Shown piece by piece: positions 1 to 8,889 of a stretch of 64,000 nucleotides of DNA (the stretch's first letter is position 1; each line of letters begins with the position of its first letter). The DNA is taken from the NCBI RefSeq assembly GCF_029960785.1, contig NZ_JASBQE010000042.1, forward strand, positions 39,842 through 103,841, in the 5' to 3' direction. The position numbers and the translations under genes are program-made. The stretch is from Polyangium sp. 15x6. Lineage in GTDB: Bacteria > Myxococcota_A > Polyangia > Polyangiales > Polyangiaceae. The notes below the pieces were generated by a model that did no database searches, was not told where the DNA came from, and worked only from the letters and a program-made list of their open reading frames with translations.

Positions 1-1421
1 CCGATGGCCGCGCGTCGCACCTCGGCCTCGGCGAGCGTGCCGCCCGGGAAAAAACGCGCCGTCATTTCGTCGTTCGCTCGGAGCTCGTCGCCAGCGCCGA
101 CGCGCCGAAGATACACGAGCACCTCGGGCTCCGCGTGCCCGAGCTGCGGGACGTCCGGGATTCCGCGGATGTCTTGCACGCGCCAGCCCGCTTGGCCGGG
201 CACCTTGCGGGCGAACGAGAACGTTTGATCGACCGTCACGCCCAGGTTCGAATGGCAGCCCATGCAGAACCGATGCTCCTCGTCCGTCGAGAGGCGCAGC
301 CGCCCGGCCTCGTCCTCGATGAATCCCTGGAGCTGCCAGCCGAAGGCATTCCGAAGGCCGCTCATCGCGGATCCGGCATACACCGGCAGGAGCCCCTCGT
401 CCTTTTCGTCCTGCTCTTTCTCCTGTGCGCGCAGAAGCGCCCATCGGTCGGGGGCGAGGACCTTCCGCGCGTATCGTAGCTCTTTCACTCGCCGCGCTGC
501 GTACCCGGGCACGTCGGGATCGAGATAGCGCACCGAATGCAAGAACTCGACGCCGCGGGGATAGAGGCCTCGCTCGAGCGGGACATTCGATGCGCCGCCG
601 GCGTAGGTCTTCGGCAAGCGCCGCACGCGCGTGACGCCGGGCGAGAGGGCCCCGTCGCCGTCGAGATCGAAGCCGAGCAGGCGCTCGTCGGCGGGCTCGA
701 TTTCGCGATCGATTCGATCCGGCGGCGCATCGGGATCCGAGGTGATCGCGGCTTCGAGCAGCGACAGGTTGAGCGCGTAGATCGGGCGGGACGTGTTTCC
801 CTGCGCGTCCCGCCGAAATGGCTCGGGCAAACGGATGAAGACGTCGTCGGTGCTGCCGTTCGTCGGCCAGAACGCGCCCGGGAAGGGCTTGTACCGCACG
901 GCGCGATAGCCGCTCCCGTCCCTGGCGAATCCCTGTTCGTCGAAGCCACGTTCGAGGTCGAGGTCCGGCACGTAGCCCTCGAATCCTCGCGCCCCGGCGA
1001 GCGCGCGCCGGAGCGGACCATAGTTGTCCTCGCGGACATAGCGAAGAATCTCCTCGTCCGAGAGGGCCGCCATGTCGGCCGTTCGACCGACGAAGAGGTT
1101 TTCGTAGTGGTTCTTCTGGGCCGCCTCGGAGAACGAATACTCGGCCTGGAGATGCCAGTCCGAGCGCGTATTCGGGCCGTGTGCGCTCGTATGGCAGACC
1201 CAGCAAGGATTCGAGGTGCCGTTCGTCTTGGTATAACAAAGCGCGGGCACCGAGGCTTCCGGGTTCAGCACGCGACCTGCGGCCTCGCGGGCGTGCGCGA
1301 GCGGATCGTATCCGGTCTCGGCGCCGCGCTCCTCGCGGCGGCCGCACGAAGCCGCCGCGAGGGACACCAAAAGCGCGACGGCGAGCCACGATCCCGGGCG
1401 AGCTTCGTGCGTCCTCTTCAT
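1..1421 (-). CDS. Diheme cytochrome c-like lipoprotein (3' end outside window)
   Basis: An open minus-strand frame starts at ATG 1421-1419 and runs without a stop to position 1, so at least 473 residues are present and the C-terminus is missing. The first 26 residues are a lipoprotein signal with a lipobox (LAAASC, Cys26). Two c-type haem motifs are visible, CWVCH at residues 73-77 and CMGCH at about 386-390. A short Ca-loop-like stretch (DLDGDG) lies between them. It is therefore probably a periplasmic electron carrier or redox enzyme anchored to a membrane; I do not recognise the exact family. The start codon is only 4 bp after the stop of the upstream PhoX-like gene on the same strand, which implies co-transcription and perhaps a shared role in extracellular oxidation or phosphate-ester chemistry (inference). 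Confidence 0.85.
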   Translation of the reverse strand, partial: MKRTHEARPGSWLAVALLVSLAAASCGRREERGAETGYDPLAHAREAAGRVLNPEASVPALCYTKTNGTSNPCWVCHTSAHGPNTRSDWHLQAEYSFSEAAQKNHYENLFVGRTADMAALSDEEILRYVREDNYGPLRRALAGARGFEGYVPDLDLERGFDEQGFARDGSGYRAVRYKPFPGAFWPTNGSTDDVFIRLPEPFRRDAQGNTSRPIYALNLSLLEAAITSDPDAPPDRIDREIEPADERLLGFDLDGDGALSPGVTRVRRLPKTYAGGASNVPLERGLYPRGVEFLHSVRYLDPDVPGYAARRVKELRYARKVLAPDRWALLRAQEKEQDEKDEGLLPVYAGSAMSGLRNAFGWQLQGFIEDEAGRLRLSTDEEHRFCMGCHSNLGVTVDQTFSFARKVPGQAGWRVQDIRGIPDVPQLGHAEPEVLVYLRRVGAGDELRANDEMTARFFPGGTLAEAEVRRAAI

Positions 1422-1425
1422 GGAT

Positions 1426-3831
1426 TCAGCCTCCGTTCGGCCAGACGCTCCATACGCTCTCGCCGGGATGCTGTACGCTCACGAAGAGCGTGCGCATGTC
1501 CGGCCCGAGCGCAGGGCCGGTGGCCTCCGCATCGCTCGGCACGGCGACGACGCGGAACGCCTTGCCAAACGTCGCCGAGATGACGCCGGGCTGCCCCGCC
1601 GCGTGCGCCGGATCGAGGTCGAGGAAATAAATGGCGTCGGCGGTCTTGTTCGTGCCGAAGTTGCCATCCGTGCCAAACCAGACGCCGCCGTCCCGATCGA
1701 TGACGAGGTTGTCCGGGTTTGCCGCGTCGTACGGCCCGGCGGCCTTCGTGCCTGCCCAGACACGGAAAAACGTGAACGACGTCGACGCAGCCGGATCGGC
1801 CGGGTTTGCCTCCTGGAATGCGAAGACGTTTCCGAGCGCGTCGGGGCGCTTGGGCGAGATCGTGTCGTGCTCCGCGGGGGCAATGAGCTTGCCTTGCTGA
1901 TCGAGCTGCGTCTTGCGACCGTGGTTCGTGAAGGCGACGTAGAGCCGTGGCGTCCCGCTCGGATCCTTCGGGTTGTACTCGACGTCCTCGGGCCGGTTCA
2001 GCTCCATGATGCCGACCTTCGCGCAGGCCGTGAAGAGCGCGCGGCGCACGTCATCGTCGCTCAGGAAACCGCCGAGGCCATTGTAATCGATGTCCATCAA
2101 GGCGGCGCCCACGGTCTTGTCGGGCTCGCCCAGCGCGGCCGCGTTCGGCGCGATTGCCGTGCTCGCCGTACTGAGGTGGATCCATTGCCCCGTGCCCGGC
2201 TGCGACTCCGTCGGCGCCTGCCCCGTGGCGAGCATCGTGACGCCGGTCGTGTTGTCGAGGCCGGCGAAATGCGCGACGTAAAGCGAGCCCTCGTCGAGCA
2301 GCGCGCGTGTCTCCGCCCTCGTCATGCCGGCCGTGTACGGGTTCTTGGAGATAAACTTGAAGATGCGGCCGCTCCGCCGATCGTCCCCAGCATAGACGAC
2401 GATGCGTTGATTCGGCACGAGCTTCCACTGCGCGTCGACCGCGAACGTCGCGTTCTCCCAGCGCGCGCGACCCATCGCGCCGAGCTTCTTGTGCCCCACG
2501 CCTTTCGTGGTCTTACCCTCGTATTCGCCTTCCGGCTGACCCGGATCGATCTCCACGAGGTAGCCGTACAGATCCCGCGCGTGGTGCGTCAGCGGATCCG
2601 GGGACATCCCATATTCGCTCGTGGGGCTCGCCTTCGTCTCGAACGTGATCGGACCGCCCGGATCGGCTCCGGCCCCGAGGACGAGCTTCTGCTCGCTGGT
2701 CCAGAACGCCTCGAGGTCACCATAAAAATCCTGGACGTTCTCCTCCGCGGTGATCACCGTGCCCCAGGGGGTTTGTCCGCCGGAGCAATCGCCCATGATG
2801 CCGCTGACGACGCCGGGAGGCAATGCATTGCCCTGATCGTCGTGATCGTCGGCGACCGCCGCGAGGCCCGTGATGCGCAGGAGGGTATGGCTCGTCGCGT
2901 CGTACCGCACCGCCTTCGCCCCGCGATCGACTTCCCATTCGCCCGAGGCCGGATCCTGCACCACGTGGAACCACGAGCCGCCGTTCTGCCGCTTCGCCTC
3001 CTGCACGTACGTCGAGCGGCTCGCGTCCGACCATTCGTTCGAGGTGACGTCGTTTTCGAGGACGCCCATGGACCGGAGATAGGTCGCGAGCGTGAGGTGT
3101 TGCCCCACCGGCGCCGTCGTCGCCGTCGGGGCGCTGTTCGAGATGTATTCGTGGTTGACCCACATCCAGCCGGAAGCCCCGCTACCGTTCCATTGCGGCG
3201 CAGCGCCGGGGACGCCGTCCCAGCCGTCCCCGAAGAAAGCGACGTAATCGTTGTTCGCGCCAAACCGCGGCGCGGCGTGGCCCTGATCGAACGTGAGTGG
3301 ATCGAGCCAGGCCGCGACCACGTTGCCCGAGAGGCCGGCAATGGCACGCACGCTGTCGGTCGCCGCATTGGTCAGCGGAAACTGCACGCCGGGCGACAAG
3401 GTGCCCTTCGCGACTTGCTCCACGCGCTTCCGCACGTACTGGCCGAGATCCGCAGCGCCCGTGCCGAGGTCATCCATGAATGCGAGCGCGACCATTCCGG
3501 AGAGTGGCCGCGAAGGATCCGGCCACGTGATGCCCGGCTCTCCCGCGGGCCCCTGCGGGCCGGTCTCCCCGGGCGTCCCGGGATTGCCCTCGGGCCCTTG
3601 GGTCCCCGGCTCCCCGGGTGCGCCGGGATCACCTTGCGGCCCCTCTTCCCCTTGCGGACCCGTTTCGCCCTGCGGCCCTTGCGCGCCGTCCTGTCCGTCG
3701 AGGCCGTCTCGACCATTCGCGCCGTCTTTCCCGTCGCTCCCGCAAGCCCCGAGCGCTGCGGCGAGCAGCACACCGGCGCTCGCGAGCGTGAAGACATGGC
3801 GCGACCCGGCTCCAGCAATCCTTCGTTTCAT
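1426..3831 (-). CDS. PhoX-family (DUF839) phosphatase lipoprotein with collagen-like tail
   Basis: 801 residues. The start chosen is ATG 3831, which has GAGGTG upstream and gives a clean lipoprotein signal ([11 protein letters not shown], Cys30); the frame is open further upstream but without a signal sequence. Residues 34-100 form about 22 uninterrupted Gly-X-Y triplets (types such as GPQ, GPA, GTP), a collagen-like stalk. The remainder is a DUF839/PhoX-type beta-propeller; WVNHEY near residue 223 is a family hallmark. PhoX enzymes are Ca/Fe-dependent alkaline phosphatases that release phosphate from organic esters. Most are Tat-exported; here a lipoprotein signal replaces the twin arginine, which is unusual because the metal centre is normally loaded before export. 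It is the first gene of a probable two-gene operon with the cytochrome. Confidence 0.85.
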   Translation of the reverse strand: MKRRIAGAGSRHVFTLASAGVLLAAALGACGSDGKDGANGRDGLDGQDGAQGPQGETGPQGEEGPQGDPGAPGEPGTQGPEGNPGTPGETGPQGPAGEPGITWPDPSRPLSGMVALAFMDDLGTGAADLGQYVRKRVEQVAKGTLSPGVQFPLTNAATDSVRAIAGLSGNVVAAWLDPLTFDQGHAAPRFGANNDYVAFFGDGWDGVPGAAPQWNGSGASGWMWVNHEYISNSAPTATTAPVGQHLTLATYLRSMGVLENDVTSNEWSDASRSTYVQEAKRQNGGSWFHVVQDPASGEWEVDRGAKAVRYDATSHTLLRITGLAAVADDHDDQGNALPPGVVSGIMGDCSGGQTPWGTVITAEENVQDFYGDLEAFWTSEQKLVLGAGADPGGPITFETKASPTSEYGMSPDPLTHHARDLYGYLVEIDPGQPEGEYEGKTTKGVGHKKLGAMGRARWENATFAVDAQWKLVPNQRIVVYAGDDRRSGRIFKFISKNPYTAGMTRAETRALLDEGSLYVAHFAGLDNTTGVTMLATGQAPTESQPGTGQWIHLSTASTAIAPNAAALGEPDKTVGAALMDIDYNGLGGFLSDDDVRRALFTACAKVGIMELNRPEDVEYNPKDPSGTPRLYVAFTNHGRKTQLDQQGKLIAPAEHDTISPKRPDALGNVFAFQEANPADPAASTSFTFFRVWAGTKAAGPYDAANPDNLVIDRDGGVWFGTDGNFGTNKTADAIYFLDLDPAHAAGQPGVISATFGKAFRVVAVPSDAEATGPALGPDMRTLFVSVQHPGESVWSVWPNGG

Positions 3832-3847
3832 TCGCAAGCACCTCGCT

Positions 3848-3982
3848 CGATCGTTCCGCTTCGAACGATCGCGCGCGAGGTTGACGCGTCTCCGTTGCGG
3901 CGCGGCGTGGAGCCTGTCACGATTTCGTGACGCATACGCAAGTTTCAAACTGTCGACAACCGCGTAACGATTGTGTGACAAT
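3848..3982. promoter_or_regulatory. Divergent regulatory region with three dyads
   Basis: Between the PhoX-like gene (minus) and the kinase gene (plus) lie three inverted repeats. The first is a 9-bp stem CGATCGTTC/GAACGATCG with a 6-nt loop at 3848-3871. The second is GTCACGA-TT-TCGTGAC at 3916-3931. The third is ATTGT-GTG-ACAAT at 3970-3982. The region is more AT-rich than its surroundings. The dyads are seen directly; their use as operators is inference. Confidence 0.5.
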
Positions 3983-4015
3983 TTCGTCGACAGCGCGCAC
4001 CTCGATTTTCACGGC

Positions 4016-5968
4016 GTGAAGCTCGTCACCTCTGCAAGCGCGAAGAAAAACGCGAAACACGGGATCGTGCTTGCTTCGTCACCGGAACGAGCGGATCATG
4101 GTGCCGTGTCTGCTGCCCCGCCCCTGCCCCATCACGACGGCGATTCGAGCATAGGCAAGTACAGGTTCATCGCGAGCCTCGGCCACGGCGGAATGGCGGA
4201 CGTTTACCTCGCGGTCGTCCCCGGCCCGGCCGGCTTCAACAAGCTGCAGGTCGTGAAGCGACTCCGGCGCGATTACGTCGAGGATCCCGATCACATCGAG
4301 ATGTTCCTCGACGAGGCCCGGCTCGCGGCGCGGCTGAACCACCCGAACGTCGTGCAGACCTTCGAGGTGAGCGAGTCCGACGGGGAATACTTCATGGCCA
4401 TGGAGTACCTCGAGGGCCAACCATTCAACCGCATCATCAGCCGCGCGAAGAAGGACCCGCCGCCGCCCGGGCTGCTCTATCGTATCGTCGCGGACGCGCT
4501 CGCGGGGCTCCATTACGCGCACGAGCTCACCGACTACGACGGCACGCCCCTCCACATCGTCCACCGCGACGCGAGCCCGCACAACGTCCTCGTGACGTAC
4601 GACGGGCACACGAAGATCCTCGATTTCGGCATTGCGAAGTCCGAGGTACGCTCGGGCGAGACACGCACCGGCATCGTCAAGGGCAAAGTTGGGTACATGG
4701 CGCCCGAGCAGGCGCGGTGCAAGCCGCTCGACAGGCGTGCCGACGTCTTCGTCCTCGGAATCGTGCTCTGGGAAATCGCCGCGGGCCGCAAGCTCTGGGA
4801 CAAGGCCTCGGACATCGAGGTGCTCCACAGGCTCGCGACGGGAGAATATCCCCGCGTCCACGACGTGGAGCCGAACGCGCCCGAGGAGATCGATCGGATC
4901 TGCGCCAAGGCGATGGCCCGGGATCCGGCCGATAGGTACACGACGGCGTCCGAGATGCGCGCTGAAATCCTCGCGTATCTGGATCGAGCTGGCCTGCGCG
5001 TCTCGAGCGAGGACGTGGGTCGCTACGTGACGAGCGCGTTCGGGGACAAACGAGCCGACATCCGGAGGGTGATCGATCAGCAGATCAGCAGGCTGAAGGC
5101 GCAACAATCGGGGGAAAGGCTGGCCATCCCCGACGTCGCTGGCCCGCCCGATGCGGCCCCCGATTCGCTGAGCATCCCGAACCTCGGAGGCTCCGGGCGG
5201 CACAGCATGAACGGCTCGGGATCGAATCCGAAAGGCCTGACGGGATCGAACGCGCGTATTCCAGGCCCGAGCAGCCTGCCCCCCGGGGCGCCGCCAGAAA
5301 CGACGATGCAGGTGGCGGCTGCCCCCGTATCGAACCGAGGGAGCATGATCATTGGCGCCGCGATCGTCATGGCTGCGGCGATCGGCGCCTTCGCGTTATT
5401 GAAGTCGAGGACGCCCGCCTCGAATGTGGCGGTGCCGTCGACCGAGAGCACGCAAGCGGAGGCGGCTCGGCAGCCGGCGCCGTCGACCGCGCCCGTCGGA
5501 GCGGCATCAATCGCCGCGACAACCGCGCCCGAAGGGACGGCGATGGTGGAGATCAAGGTGCGCGCGATCCCGGCACAAGCGGAGATCTTCCTCGACGGCG
5601 CGCATCTGCCGACGAACCCGTTCACGGGCAAATTCCCCGCGGATGGAGCGAGCCACCGCGTCCACGCGGAGGCGCGGGATCATCGATCGGCCGCGCAAAT
5701 CGTCACCTTCGACAAGGACGCGAAGATCGAGCTCGTGCTGGAGCCGAAGGGCGGCGCAGCTCAGGCGAGCAATACGACGACGGGCGAAGAGTCGCCCGAA
5801 GAGCCGGCGGCGACGTCCACGCCGCCGCCGACGCCCGCCCCTGCCGCGACGAGCAGCACACGCGCCAAGCGAAAGCTCGGGGATGGCGATCCGTTCCATA
5901 CGGCCGCGCCGGCGACCACGACGACGGGGAAGAAGCGCTCGCTCGGCGACGGACAGAGTCCCTGGTGA
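4016..5968 (+). CDS. Transmembrane Ser/Thr protein kinase with PEGA-like extracytoplasmic domain
   Basis: About 650 residues. The frame is open from TTG 3971, but that codon lies inside a dyad; GTG 4016 is used here and GTG 4067 or 4106 are possible, as none has a strong RBS. The kinase domain (about 47-310) has a Gly-rich loop GHGGMADV, the VVKR lysine near 81, HRD at 183-185, DFG at 203-205 and APE at 229-231, so it should be active. A linker of about 100 residues rich in Pro, Gly and Ser precedes one membrane helix (about 442-460). A PEGA-like domain follows at about 510-575. The tail carries two similar short motifs, KRKLGDGDPF and KKRSLGDGQSPW. Myxobacteria use many such Hanks kinases for envelope and developmental signalling; the ligand here is unknown. 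It ends 18 bp from a convergent gene. Confidence 0.9.
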   Translation: MKLVTSASAKKNAKHGIVLASSPERADHGAVSAAPPLPHHDGDSSIGKYRFIASLGHGGMADVYLAVVPGPAGFNKLQVVKRLRRDYVEDPDHIEMFLDEARLAARLNHPNVVQTFEVSESDGEYFMAMEYLEGQPFNRIISRAKKDPPPPGLLYRIVADALAGLHYAHELTDYDGTPLHIVHRDASPHNVLVTYDGHTKILDFGIAKSEVRSGETRTGIVKGKVGYMAPEQARCKPLDRRADVFVLGIVLWEIAAGRKLWDKASDIEVLHRLATGEYPRVHDVEPNAPEEIDRICAKAMARDPADRYTTASEMRAEILAYLDRAGLRVSSEDVGRYVTSAFGDKRADIRRVIDQQISRLKAQQSGERLAIPDVAGPPDAAPDSLSIPNLGGSGRHSMNGSGSNPKGLTGSNARIPGPSSLPPGAPPETTMQVAAAPVSNRGSMIIGAAIVMAAAIGAFALLKSRTPASNVAVPSTESTQAEAARQPAPSTAPVGAASIAATTAPEGTAMVEIKVRAIPAQAEIFLDGAHLPTNPFTGKFPADGASHRVHAEARDHRSAAQIVTFDKDAKIELVLEPKGGAAQASNTTTGEESPEEPAATSTPPPTPAPAATSSTRAKRKLGDGDPFHTAAPATTTTGKKRSLGDGQSPW

Positions 5969-5986
5969 TCGAGCCGAGCGCGACGA

Positions 5987-7249
5987 TCACGGCGTTTCGC
6001 AATAACCGTAGCTGCAGGCGGGGGCGCTCGCGGGGCACTCCGAGGACTGCGTGCACGCCTGGCAGCTCGTCTTTCCGTTGACGATCTCCTCGAAGTAGCA
6101 ATCGCAGCGCGAGTCGGTCGTGTACGTCTTGAGTGGGCCCATCTCCGCGGAGCGGCCGACGCGCATCGCGCATTTGGGGACGAGGTGCTTCTTCGTGATC
6201 GCCTCGACGAGCGCATTCGAGAGCTTGGGCGCGGCGAAGCGGGTGACGAGCGCGCCCGCCTGCTCCGTGGGAATGCCCGCGCTGACGCGCGTGTAGAAGT
6301 GAAGGGGGCCCCAGATCGGGTAATGCCCGTCGCGCACGTTCCGTTTGTCGAAGAGGAACGGCGTCGAGTCCGGGTAATATCCGCAGCTCTGCCCGAACGC
6401 CTTGAATGCGAGGACGCGCAGATCGGAGCGGGCGTCGTCCGCGACGTCCGTCGAGAGGATGCCGATCGCTTGCTCGGCGAGGGAGGCGTCGAGCAGGATC
6501 TTGAGCCCGTCGCGAACCGCGCTCGATCCGCCGCGATCCTTGCCCCACCACTTGTCAGCGGGCACGTTGATGGCGCGCGCGATCATCTGCTGCGTGCCGG
6601 AGCTCGCATTTCGCACGAAATAATAGGTGGGATCCGTCCACGGCGCGGCGGCCCCCATGTGGCTGCCCGTGCCGAAGATCATGTACGCCGCCTCCGCGCT
6701 GATCGATTTCTGCGTCGAGAGGGCCGGGACCACGAAGGTCATCGGCTGGATCGGGCCCTGATAATCGGCGATCTGCACGCCGCCGGGTGCCATGGCGAAA
6801 TCGCAGGTGCTGGCATACACGTCGGAGACGCCGACGTCGACGGTGTTGCCGGCCGGATCGAGGAAGCACTCCTCGGTCGTGCCGTCGGCGTTGTAGAACC
6901 TGGCGTAATTTGCGGGTTTGCCGCCGGCGGCCGGGATGTCCTTGATGAGCCGCGCGGCGGGGTCCTCGGAATAGACCGCCGAGACGCCGGTGCAGGAGCC
7001 CTGCGACTGATACACGATGGTATAGGGCGAGCCCTCGGCCGCGAGGATCCCCTGAATGACGCCGAGGAAGCCGCTCACCGCGCTCGATCCGGCGACGTAA
7101 ACGACCTTGGGTCGCTCGACGGAGTCGAAGCAGTTTTTCGTGGGGGCGGCGGACGCGCCCTCCGCCACGAGCGTCGCCGCGACGCCGAGGGCGAGCGCGG
7201 GCCCGAGATGACGCGTCGTCTTCGTGCTGGGGAATCGGATCTCGTTCAT
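5987..7249 (-). CDS. PstS-like periplasmic substrate-binding protein with Cys-rich tail
   Basis: 420 residues from ATG 7249, which has GAGG 7 nt upstream; ATG 7255 in the same frame is too close to that site. A signal peptide covers about residues 1-35 (ending GASA-AP). The body matches the phosphate-binding (PBP_like_2) fold: AGSSAVSGFLG near the N-terminus and NASSGTQQMIA in the middle resemble the anion-binding loops of PstS. No ABC permease or ATPase genes are adjacent, so transport is not established. The last about 40 residues are Cys-rich (CDC, CQACTQSSEC, ACSYGYC) and resemble the pattern in the upstream lipoprotein. It is the last gene of a three-gene minus-strand operon, 20 bp after its neighbour, and may act as a binding or sensing protein (inference). 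Confidence 0.75.
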   Translation of the reverse strand: MNEIRFPSTKTTRHLGPALALGVAATLVAEGASAAPTKNCFDSVERPKVVYVAGSSAVSGFLGVIQGILAAEGSPYTIVYQSQGSCTGVSAVYSEDPAARLIKDIPAAGGKPANYARFYNADGTTEECFLDPAGNTVDVGVSDVYASTCDFAMAPGGVQIADYQGPIQPMTFVVPALSTQKSISAEAAYMIFGTGSHMGAAAPWTDPTYYFVRNASSGTQQMIARAINVPADKWWGKDRGGSSAVRDGLKILLDASLAEQAIGILSTDVADDARSDLRVLAFKAFGQSCGYYPDSTPFLFDKRNVRDGHYPIWGPLHFYTRVSAGIPTEQAGALVTRFAAPKLSNALVEAITKKHLVPKCAMRVGRSAEMGPLKTYTTDSRCDCYFEEIVNGKTSCQACTQSSECPASAPACSYGYCETP

Positions 7250-7269
7250 GACCATGCCTCGGGAAAAAC

Positions 7270-7680
7270 TCAAAGAACGGGGGTTGGCTCGACGAGCGGG
7301 GGCAACGCGGCGCCGTTGCAGAGCCCGAGACGGGCGCAGTTGTCGAAATAGACGCACGTGGCGTCCGTGCATTTATTGAAATACTGCTCGTCGTTCGTGG
7401 GCTCGCCGGAGAAACACGCCTCCCCGCCGCCCGAGCCGCCCGAGCCGCTGCTCGAGCCCGAACCGCCAGGGAGGACGCATACGCCCTCCCGGCACACCGA
7501 GCCATTGCCGAACTTGCTGCAATCGGCGTCTGTCGTGCACTGATCCGTCGCGCCCTCGACGATGAGGTTGCAAGCGCCCGCGAGCCCCGCCATGGCCAGA
7601 AACGCGAAGGCCGCGAGGAGCCAGGCAAAGGCGGGAGGCTGACGGCGACGATGCGGCGATTGGGCCTTGTTCTCTTTCAT
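7270..7680 (-). CDS. Small Cys-rich lipoprotein
   Basis: 136 residues. ATG 7680 is chosen because it gives a lipoprotein signal with lipobox MAGLAGAC. After the acylated Cys comes a Cys motif of the type CTTDADC...C..GVC, then a Gly/Ser linker (about 15 residues), then a second Cys cluster (CTDATCVYFDNC). The CTxDxDC...GxC pattern is common in exported myxobacterial proteins and is probably disulfide-bonded. No catalytic residues are recognisable. It sits between a TPR/PEGA-like exported protein and the PstS-like protein with 22 and 20 bp gaps, so the three are likely one transcript and may form an envelope complex (inference). Function unknown. Confidence 0.75.
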   Translation of the reverse strand: MKENKAQSPHRRRQPPAFAWLLAAFAFLAMAGLAGACNLIVEGATDQCTTDADCSKFGNGSVCREGVCVLPGGSGSSSGSGGSGGGEACFSGEPTNDEQYFNKCTDATCVYFDNCARLGLCNGAALPPLVEPTPVL

Positions 7681-7702
7681 GTTCGTCCCGTACGAGCTCC
7701 GA

Positions 7703-8698
7703 TCAGAAGGTGCCCTTGATCCACACGCTGCCGGGGCCCACGCTGACATTCACGGGGGCGAGCCCGGCCTTTTTGGGACCACTCGGCCCGGCCGTGAGCG
7801 TGAGGATCAACGAAGTCACGCCCGCGACCGCCGTGGCGCCGAGCAAGACGTCCGCTGCAATGGCGAGGTTTCTCATGTTGCCATACGACTCGTCGAGCGT
7901 GGGGCGGGGCGTGCCGAACGTATCGAGCTGGCTCCGATAATCGGAGCTGGCGCGGAGCGCGAGGCCTCCGACGATGCCTGTGCCGACGGCGAGCGCGCCC
8001 GTGATGACCCAGGGGACGATAGGCACTTTGCGCCCCGCGCCCGTGTCCCCACCCGGCTCATCCGAGCCCGGCGCGGACGTCCCGTCGCCCGAGGAAGGCG
8101 CGGCCGCGGTGCTCCCGCCGCCGACATCGAGCGCGACATCGACGATGTCGGTGCCGGCCACTTCGATCACCCGGGTCACCGGCTCGGCGCCCTGGACGCG
8201 CGCCGTCACCTTGCGTTTGCCCGCGCCGACGATGACGGGCGCGTCGAGCGGGGTCTTGCCGACGACCACATCATCCACGAGGATCTCGGCGCCGGGCCGA
8301 TTCGTGGTGATCTTCAGCGTCGCGACGCGGCCCTCGAGCTTGCGGACATCGTTCTCGACCTCGGCGCGGCGCGGCGCGTTGATGTCGCCGCCGCCCTCCT
8401 CGAGGTATTGCTTGAAGCTGCGGAGCGCGCAGGGGTAATCCGGGAGCTGATAGCAGATCTGCCCGATGTCGAAGAGGAGCTTGTAGCTCGGCGCGAGCTC
8501 GTACGCGCGGCGGATCTCGACGAGCGCCGCCGTGAAGTCGTTGTCCTCGTAGAGCTCCCGACCACGCTGGTAGCGACGCTGCGCTTCCTGCATTTCCTCC
8601 TTGGTGGGCTGCTTTGTCGGGCCCGCGGCGAGCGCGGACGGGGCCGCGAGCGCGAGGCTCAGGGCGCAGGGGATGGCAATGAGAATCGAGGATCGCAT
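7703..8698 (-). CDS. Exported TPR/PEGA-like protein with C-terminal membrane segments
   Basis: 331 residues with a signal peptide (about 1-25, cut after SALAA). Residues 30-115 contain TPR-like helices (YQRGRELYEDNDFTAALVEI and following). Residues about 125-185 read as a PEGA-like beta domain (ATLKITTNRPGAEILVDDVV). A Ser/Thr/Pro/Gly-rich linker follows, then one or two hydrophobic helices (VPWVITGALAVGTGIVGGLAL and a second near residue 285). This architecture is frequent in myxobacteria and usually annotated as a TPR or PEGA protein. It heads the operon with the Cys-rich lipoprotein and the PstS-like protein. A 7-bp dyad lies about 40 bp upstream of the start. Its biochemical role is unknown; scaffolding in the envelope is the simplest inference. 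Confidence 0.8.
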   Translation of the reverse strand: MRSSILIAIPCALSLALAAPSALAAGPTKQPTKEEMQEAQRRYQRGRELYEDNDFTAALVEIRRAYELAPSYKLLFDIGQICYQLPDYPCALRSFKQYLEEGGGDINAPRRAEVENDVRKLEGRVATLKITTNRPGAEILVDDVVVGKTPLDAPVIVGAGKRKVTARVQGAEPVTRVIEVAGTDIVDVALDVGGGSTAAAPSSGDGTSAPGSDEPGGDTGAGRKVPIVPWVITGALAVGTGIVGGLALRASSDYRSQLDTFGTPRPTLDESYGNMRNLAIAADVLLGATAVAGVTSLILTLTAGPSGPKKAGLAPVNVSVGPGSVWIKGTF

Positions 8699-8735
8699 CG
8701 AGGTCCAGGTTGCGCGGGCACGCTTCTGCGGTGGT

Positions 8736-8756
8736 TCGTTCAGGGTAGATGAACGA
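8736..8756. promoter_or_regulatory. Dyad upstream of the TPR/PEGA-like operon
   Basis: TCGTTCA (8736-8742) and TGAACGA (8750-8756) form a perfect 7-bp inverted repeat with a 7-nt centre in the 191-bp gap before the operon that starts at 8698. It could be an operator or a leader hairpin. The rest of 8699-8889 shows no gene. Confidence 0.35.
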
Positions 8757-8889
8757 CCGCGAAGACTTCAACCCGAGGCCCCTGTCCCGGGATGGCTTTC
8801 ACATGATTGGCACCCGATCGTCGCAAGGCCGTTTCATTCGAGGCTCGCCGGGTTTCGCGCCCACGGCAGCCTCCCCACACCGACGCGGA

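Noticed and set aside
1426..1583. Long plus-strand frames over the PhoX-like gene (for example 1420-3930)
   Set aside because: They are antisense shadows; the minus strand has the PhoX motifs, lipobox and RBS.
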